Source of the DNA: an uncultured Roseobacter sp.
GTDB taxonomy: Bacteria > Pseudomonadota > Alphaproteobacteria > Rhodobacterales > Rhodobacteraceae
DNA length: 64,000 bases
NCBI RefSeq assembly: GCF_947496515.1
Contig: NZ_CANMDB010000001.1
Coordinates: 186,001 to 250,000 of the forward strand
Reading direction: 5' to 3'
The notes beneath the pieces are model-generated. The model worked only from the letters and a program-made list of their open reading frames with translations, was not told the origin of the DNA and did not search any database. The position numbers and the translations under genes were made by a program. Below, in pieces: positions 60,572 to 64,000 of the stretch (the first letter of the stretch is position 1; each line of letters starts with the position of its first letter).

Positions 60572-62983
60572 ATGCAAGAGCCTCTGAATGCGTCCTACCC
60601 GGTGTTGCCACTGCGCGATATCGTCGTTTTTCCCCATATGATCGTGCCCTTGTTCGTCGGCCGCGACAAATCCGTCCGCGCCCTCGAAGAGGTCATGGCC
60701 GATGACAAGCAGATCCTGCTGTCCAGCCAGATTGACCCGGGCGTGGACGATCCCGACAGTGACGGGATCTACAAGGCGGGCGTGCTCGCGAATGTGCTGC
60801 AGCTTCTGAAGTTGCCGGACGGCACGGTAAAGGTGCTGGTCGAAGGTCAGGCGCGGGTCCGCATCACGGAATACCTAGAGAATGACAGCTTTTTCGAGGC
60901 CCGTGCCGAGTATCTGACAGAGATGCCCGGCGATGTCGCCACCACGGAGGCGCTGCTGCGGACCGTGTCCGATGAGTTTGAGCGCTACGCCAAGGTCAAA
61001 AAGAACGTCCCCGATGAGGCGCTTTCCGCCGTGGGCGAGAGCACCGAAGCCGCGAAACTCGCCGATCTGGTTGCGGGCCATCTGGGTATTGAAGTGCACC
61101 AGAAGCAGGATCTGCTCGAAACGCTCAGCGTGAGCGAGCGGCTGGAGAAGGTCTATGGCCTGATGCAGGGCGAGATGTCCGTGCTGCAGGTGGAAAAAAA
61201 GATCAAGACCCGCGTCAAGAGCCAGATGGAGCGGACGCAGCGCGAGTACTACCTGAATGAGCAGATGAAGGCGATCCAGCAGGAACTGGGCGATGGCGAG
61301 GACGGCAAGAACGAGGTTGCCGAGCTGGAAGCCAAGATCGCCGAGACCAAGCTCAGCAAGGAAGCGCGCGAGAAGGCAGACGCCGAGATCAAGAAGCTCA
61401 AGAACATGAGCCCGATGTCCGCTGAAGCGACGGTCGTGCGCAACTACCTCGACTGGATGCTGTCGATCCCTTGGGGCGTGAAATCCCGCGTGAAAAAGGA
61501 CCTTGGCCGCGCGCAGAAAGTGCTCGATGACGACCACTACGGACTTGAAAAGGTCAAGGAGCGGATCGTCGAGTATCTGGCGGTGCAGCAGCGCTCGACC
61601 AAGCTGAAAGGTCCCATCATGTGCCTCGTCGGCCCTCCCGGCGTGGGCAAGACGAGCCTGGGTAAATCGGTGGCCAAGGCCACGGGACGCGAGTTCATCC
61701 GCATCAGCCTCGGCGGTGTGCGTGATGAGAGCGAGATCCGCGGTCACCGGCGCACGTATATCGGCTCGATGCCGGGCAAGATCATCCAGGCGCTGAAAAA
61801 GGCCAAGACCACGAACCCGCTGATCCTGCTCGACGAGATCGACAAGATGGGTCAGGATTTCCGGGGGGATCCTGCCTCCGCCATGCTCGAAGTGCTGGAT
61901 CCGGAGCAAAACGGCAGCTTTGTGGACCACTATCTGGAGGTGGAATACGATCTCAGCAACGTGATGTTCCTGACCACGTCGAACAGCTACAACATGCCCG
62001 GTCCGCTGCTCGACCGGATGGAGATCATTCCGCTGGCAGGCTACACCGAGGACGAAAAGCGCGAGATTGCGCGGCAGCATCTGGTGCCCAAGCAGATCAA
62101 GAACCACGGGCTGAAAGCCAAGGAATTTGACCTGCAGGAAAGCGCGCTGACGGAGATGATCCGTACCTACACGCGTGAGGCGGGTGTGCGGAACCTTGAG
62201 CGCGAGATCGCCAAGGTCGCGCGCAAGTCGCTGACCAAGATCATCAAGAAAGAGGCCGACGCGGTCGTGGTGACCGACGAGAACCTCGATGATTTTCTGG
62301 GCGTCAAAAAGTATCGCTACGGTCTGGCCGAGAAGGAAGACCAGATCGGTGTTGTCACGGGGCTCGCCTATACCTCCGTGGGAGGTGAGTTGCTGAGCAT
62401 CGAGGCGCTGCGCCTGCCCGGTAAGGGTCGGATGAAGACCACCGGCAAGCTGGGTGATGTCATGAAGGAGAGCATCGATGCGGCCGCTTCCTATGTCCGC
62501 TCGATTAGCCCTCAGATCGGCGTGAAACCGCCTCAGTTCGATCAGTTGGACATCCACGTCCACGTCCCCGATGGCGCCACGCCCAAGGACGGACCAAGTG
62601 CGGGGCTGGCCATGGTGACTTCCATCGTGTCGGTGCTGACCAAGATCCCGGTGCGCAAGGATATCGCGATGACCGGCGAGGTCAGTCTGCGCGGCAATGC
62701 GATGCCCATCGGCGGATTGAAGGAGAAGCTGCTGGCAGCTCTGCGGGGTGGGATCACCAAAGTGTTGATTCCACGGGAAAACGCCAAGGATCTGGCCGAG
62801 ATCCCCGACAACGTGAAAGAGGGGTTGGAGATCATTCCGGTCAGTCATGTGTCGGAAGTGCTCGAGCATGCGCTGACCCGTCGGCCCGACCCCATTGAGT
62901 GGGATCAGGAGGCCGAAGACGCAGCGGCCGCCGCGGCTTTGGCAGCCAAGTCGGGAACCGGCGATCCGGCCACCGCACACTGA
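60572..62983 (+). CDS. lon: ATP-dependent protease Lon
   Basis: An 803-residue cytoplasmic protease that degrades damaged and regulatory proteins. The N-terminal LON domain starts [23 protein letters not shown]. The AAA+ module has Walker [14 protein letters not shown] and Walker [12 protein letters not shown]. The peptidase has the catalytic Ser in the [12 protein letters not shown] region (Ser near residue 676) and Lys in [13 protein letters not shown]. The start lies after AAGGAAAGAGC. A possible heat-shock promoter lies upstream, and a strong terminator follows. Length and motifs are complete. Confidence 0.97.
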   Translation: MQEPLNASYPVLPLRDIVVFPHMIVPLFVGRDKSVRALEEVMADDKQILLSSQIDPGVDDPDSDGIYKAGVLANVLQLLKLPDGTVKVLVEGQARVRITEYLENDSFFEARAEYLTEMPGDVATTEALLRTVSDEFERYAKVKKNVPDEALSAVGESTEAAKLADLVAGHLGIEVHQKQDLLETLSVSERLEKVYGLMQGEMSVLQVEKKIKTRVKSQMERTQREYYLNEQMKAIQQELGDGEDGKNEVAELEAKIAETKLSKEAREKADAEIKKLKNMSPMSAEATVVRNYLDWMLSIPWGVKSRVKKDLGRAQKVLDDDHYGLEKVKERIVEYLAVQQRSTKLKGPIMCLVGPPGVGKTSLGKSVAKATGREFIRISLGGVRDESEIRGHRRTYIGSMPGKIIQALKKAKTTNPLILLDEIDKMGQDFRGDPASAMLEVLDPEQNGSFVDHYLEVEYDLSNVMFLTTSNSYNMPGPLLDRMEIIPLAGYTEDEKREIARQHLVPKQIKNHGLKAKEFDLQESALTEMIRTYTREAGVRNLEREIAKVARKSLTKIIKKEADAVVVTDENLDDFLGVKKYRYGLAEKEDQIGVVTGLAYTSVGGELLSIEALRLPGKGRMKTTGKLGDVMKESIDAAASYVRSISPQIGVKPPQFDQLDIHVHVPDGATPKDGPSAGLAMVTSIVSVLTKIPVRKDIAMTGEVSLRGNAMPIGGLKEKLLAALRGGITKVLIPRENAKDLAEIPDNVKEGLEIIPVSHVSEVLEHALTRRPDPIEWDQEAEDAAAAAALAAKSGTGDPATAH

Positions 62984-63007
62984 TCCAAACCTCTCCTGAA
63001 AGCATAG

Positions 63008-63041
63008 CCCCCGTTCGAAAATCGGACGGGGGGTTTCTTTT
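63008..63041 (+). terminator. Rho-independent terminator after lon
   Basis: A stem CCCCCGTTCGA / TCGGACGGGGG with a three-base loop (one G-T pair) is followed by TTTCTTTT. It begins 25 bases after the lon stop and is a canonical intrinsic terminator for the plus strand. Confidence 0.9.
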
Positions 63042-63249
63042 GCCGCTTATGCTCTGGCAGGGTGTGAAGCCTCCGCCGGGTCACGGCGACGAATTGCATG
63101 GTCTCGAACGCCGGATCCCGCGCCGTCTCGCGATCATCGGCGCGCTCCTGTGTCTATCGACGCCTCACCTTTTCAAAACCCGCGCAAGCCTTCATACCGT
63201 GCGTTTTCCCCTTGAAAGGCCGCGCCCGCACGGTTAAATCACGCGCCAC

Positions 63250-63324
63250 GGGTGATTAGCTCAGTGGTAGAGCGCTTCGTTCACATCGAAGATGTCAGGA
63301 GTTCAAATCTCTTATCACCCACCA
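63250..63324 (+). tRNA. tRNA-Val (anticodon CAC)
   Basis: A 75-base tRNA with acceptor GGGTGAT / ATCACCC. The D-arm is TTAGCTCAGTGGTAGAGC, the anticodon stem CTTCG / CGAAG has the loop TTCACAT (anticodon CAC, reading GTG), and the T-loop is GTTCAAATC. The 3' CCA is encoded in the DNA. It lies between the lon terminator and the histidine phosphatase gene, in the same direction. Confidence 0.96.
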
Positions 63325-63391
63325 TTTTCCACCGCTGCCACGCGCTGAACAGGCGCAGGTGGTCGGCGCACCGAAGGCCTGACTTCAGCCC

Positions 63392-63970
63392 GTGTTTCCC
63401 CCACTCTACATCATGCGCCATGGGCAGACCGAATGGAATGCGCAGCACAGGATTCAAGGTAGCTTGGATTCGCCTCTGACCGAGCTGGGACGCGCCCAGG
63501 CCCGGACGCAGCGCAAGCTGCTGCAAGACTGTGACCTGGAAGGCTATCGCGCCCTTTGCAGCCCCCAAGGGCGTGCCTTTCAGACCGCAGCGATCGCGTT
63601 GGAGGGCCTTTTTACCCACATCGAGACGGACGCGCGGCTTGCCGAGATCGGGGTTGGTGCCTGGGAGGGCTTGCAGCGGACCGAGTTGACACTGGATCGC
63701 GTGGTTGATGAAAGCGAGGAGAGTGCGCTTGATCTTTATGATCGGGCACCGGGCGGAGAGGGATTTGTAGCGCTGCGGGCGCGCTGTGCGTCGTTCATGA
63801 ATAGTCTCTCTGGCCCGACGGTGCTTGTCACCCATGGTATCACCTCGCGCATGCTGCGCGTCATTGCCCTGAACATGGACATCAGAGAAATCGGGGCCCT
63901 GCCGGGGGGGCAGGGCGTGATCTATCATCTGAACCGTGGCACGATGCAGCGGCTGTCGATGGGGGCTTGA
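63392..63970 (+). CDS. Histidine phosphatase (phosphoglycerate mutase-like)
   Basis: A 192-residue protein of the branch-1 histidine phosphatase family. The catalytic motif is YIMRHGQTEWNAQHR. The second His is in TVLVTHGITSRMLR, and the acid is likely in ARLAEIGVGAWEG. The start is GTG, giving MFPPLYIMRHG as in roseobacter homologues. Such enzymes include alpha-ribazole phosphatases and broad phosphatases; the substrate is not identifiable here. It is the last gene in the window. Confidence 0.91.
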   Translation: MFPPLYIMRHGQTEWNAQHRIQGSLDSPLTELGRAQARTQRKLLQDCDLEGYRALCSPQGRAFQTAAIALEGLFTHIETDARLAEIGVGAWEGLQRTELTLDRVVDESEESALDLYDRAPGGEGFVALRARCASFMNSLSGPTVLVTHGITSRMLRVIALNMDIREIGALPGGQGVIYHLNRGTMQRLSMGA

Positions 63971-64000
63971 AGCGCGGCACGGCTTTGGCTAAACCCCATC

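Noticed and set aside
60875-62980. Very long open frame on the strand opposite lon
   Set aside because: It mirrors the codon structure of lon, translates to His/Leu/Asp-rich sequence with no family features, and lacks a ribosome site. Antisense open frames are common in GC-rich genes.

Overview
The window looks like chromosomal DNA from a GC-rich alphaproteobacterium of the Rhodobacterales, most likely a marine Roseobacter-type organism. This is inferred from gene content: a TAXI-type TRAP transporter, a methanethiol oxidase, the siroheme synthase / DUF2849 / nitrite-sulfite reductase / DUF934 / ferredoxin-NADP reductase block, an ATC-initiated infC, and the overall codon use. No phage, plasmid, transposase or CRISPR array was seen.

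Layout. 1-5.6 kb: the 3' part of proS, a DUF2937 membrane protein, the LolC/E-type permease with LolD, an Ldh-family dehydrogenase, a YdcZ-type transporter and a lipoprotein cytochrome c. 5.7-15.2 kb: a zinc-protease-like lipoprotein, a solitary PhnM-like hydrolase, a sulfotransferase / polysaccharide pyruvyl transferase pair, a coiled-coil membrane protein coupled to a ClpP-like membrane protein, and several unknowns. 15.4-21.3 kb: methanethiol oxidase with a membrane partner, divergent from a TAXI TRAP transporter and an alpha/beta hydrolase.

21.4-26.7 kb is the most interesting block. A nearly textbook guanidine-I (ykkC) riboswitch precedes an ABC importer (binding protein, permease, ATPase), an arginase-superfamily enzyme with features of nickel-dependent guanidine hydrolase, a 141-residue protein with a His-rich N-terminus, and an overlapping 58-residue secreted/anchored peptide whose predicted mature N-terminus is His-His. 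No HypA/HypB-type nickel chaperone gene lies in the window. The two small proteins are therefore candidates for metal delivery to the hydrolase.

26.8-41 kb: a renalase-like flavoprotein, an acyl-CoA synthetase, a ketopantoate reductase-type enzyme, an Att-like ABC transporter with a lipocalin-like partner, an acyl-CoA dehydrogenase, cheB-cheD, an FAH-family hydrolase, infC and an Ala/Asp/Glu-rich membrane-anchored protein. 41.2-46.7 kb: the reductive sulfur assimilation block, apparently without cysH, divergent from an Lrp/AsnC regulator. 46.8-52.3 kb: a P450, tpiA, an IscA/SufA-type protein, an acetyltransferase, a SufT-like protein and an NTF2-flavin monooxygenase fusion. 52.5-64 kb: a tandem universal stress protein, a lipoprotein, a RimK-type ligase fused to a retropepsin-like domain, a membrane-anchored pentapeptide-repeat protein, tgt, a truncated cytoplasmic chemoreceptor-like protein, lon, tRNA-Val(CAC) and a histidine phosphatase.

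Several short repeat families are scattered through the window. They are an 11-bp tandem repeat at two loci, a 35-bp element at two loci, a GC-rich REP-like inverted repeat inside an ABC ATPase gene, and paired 20-22 bp palindromes.
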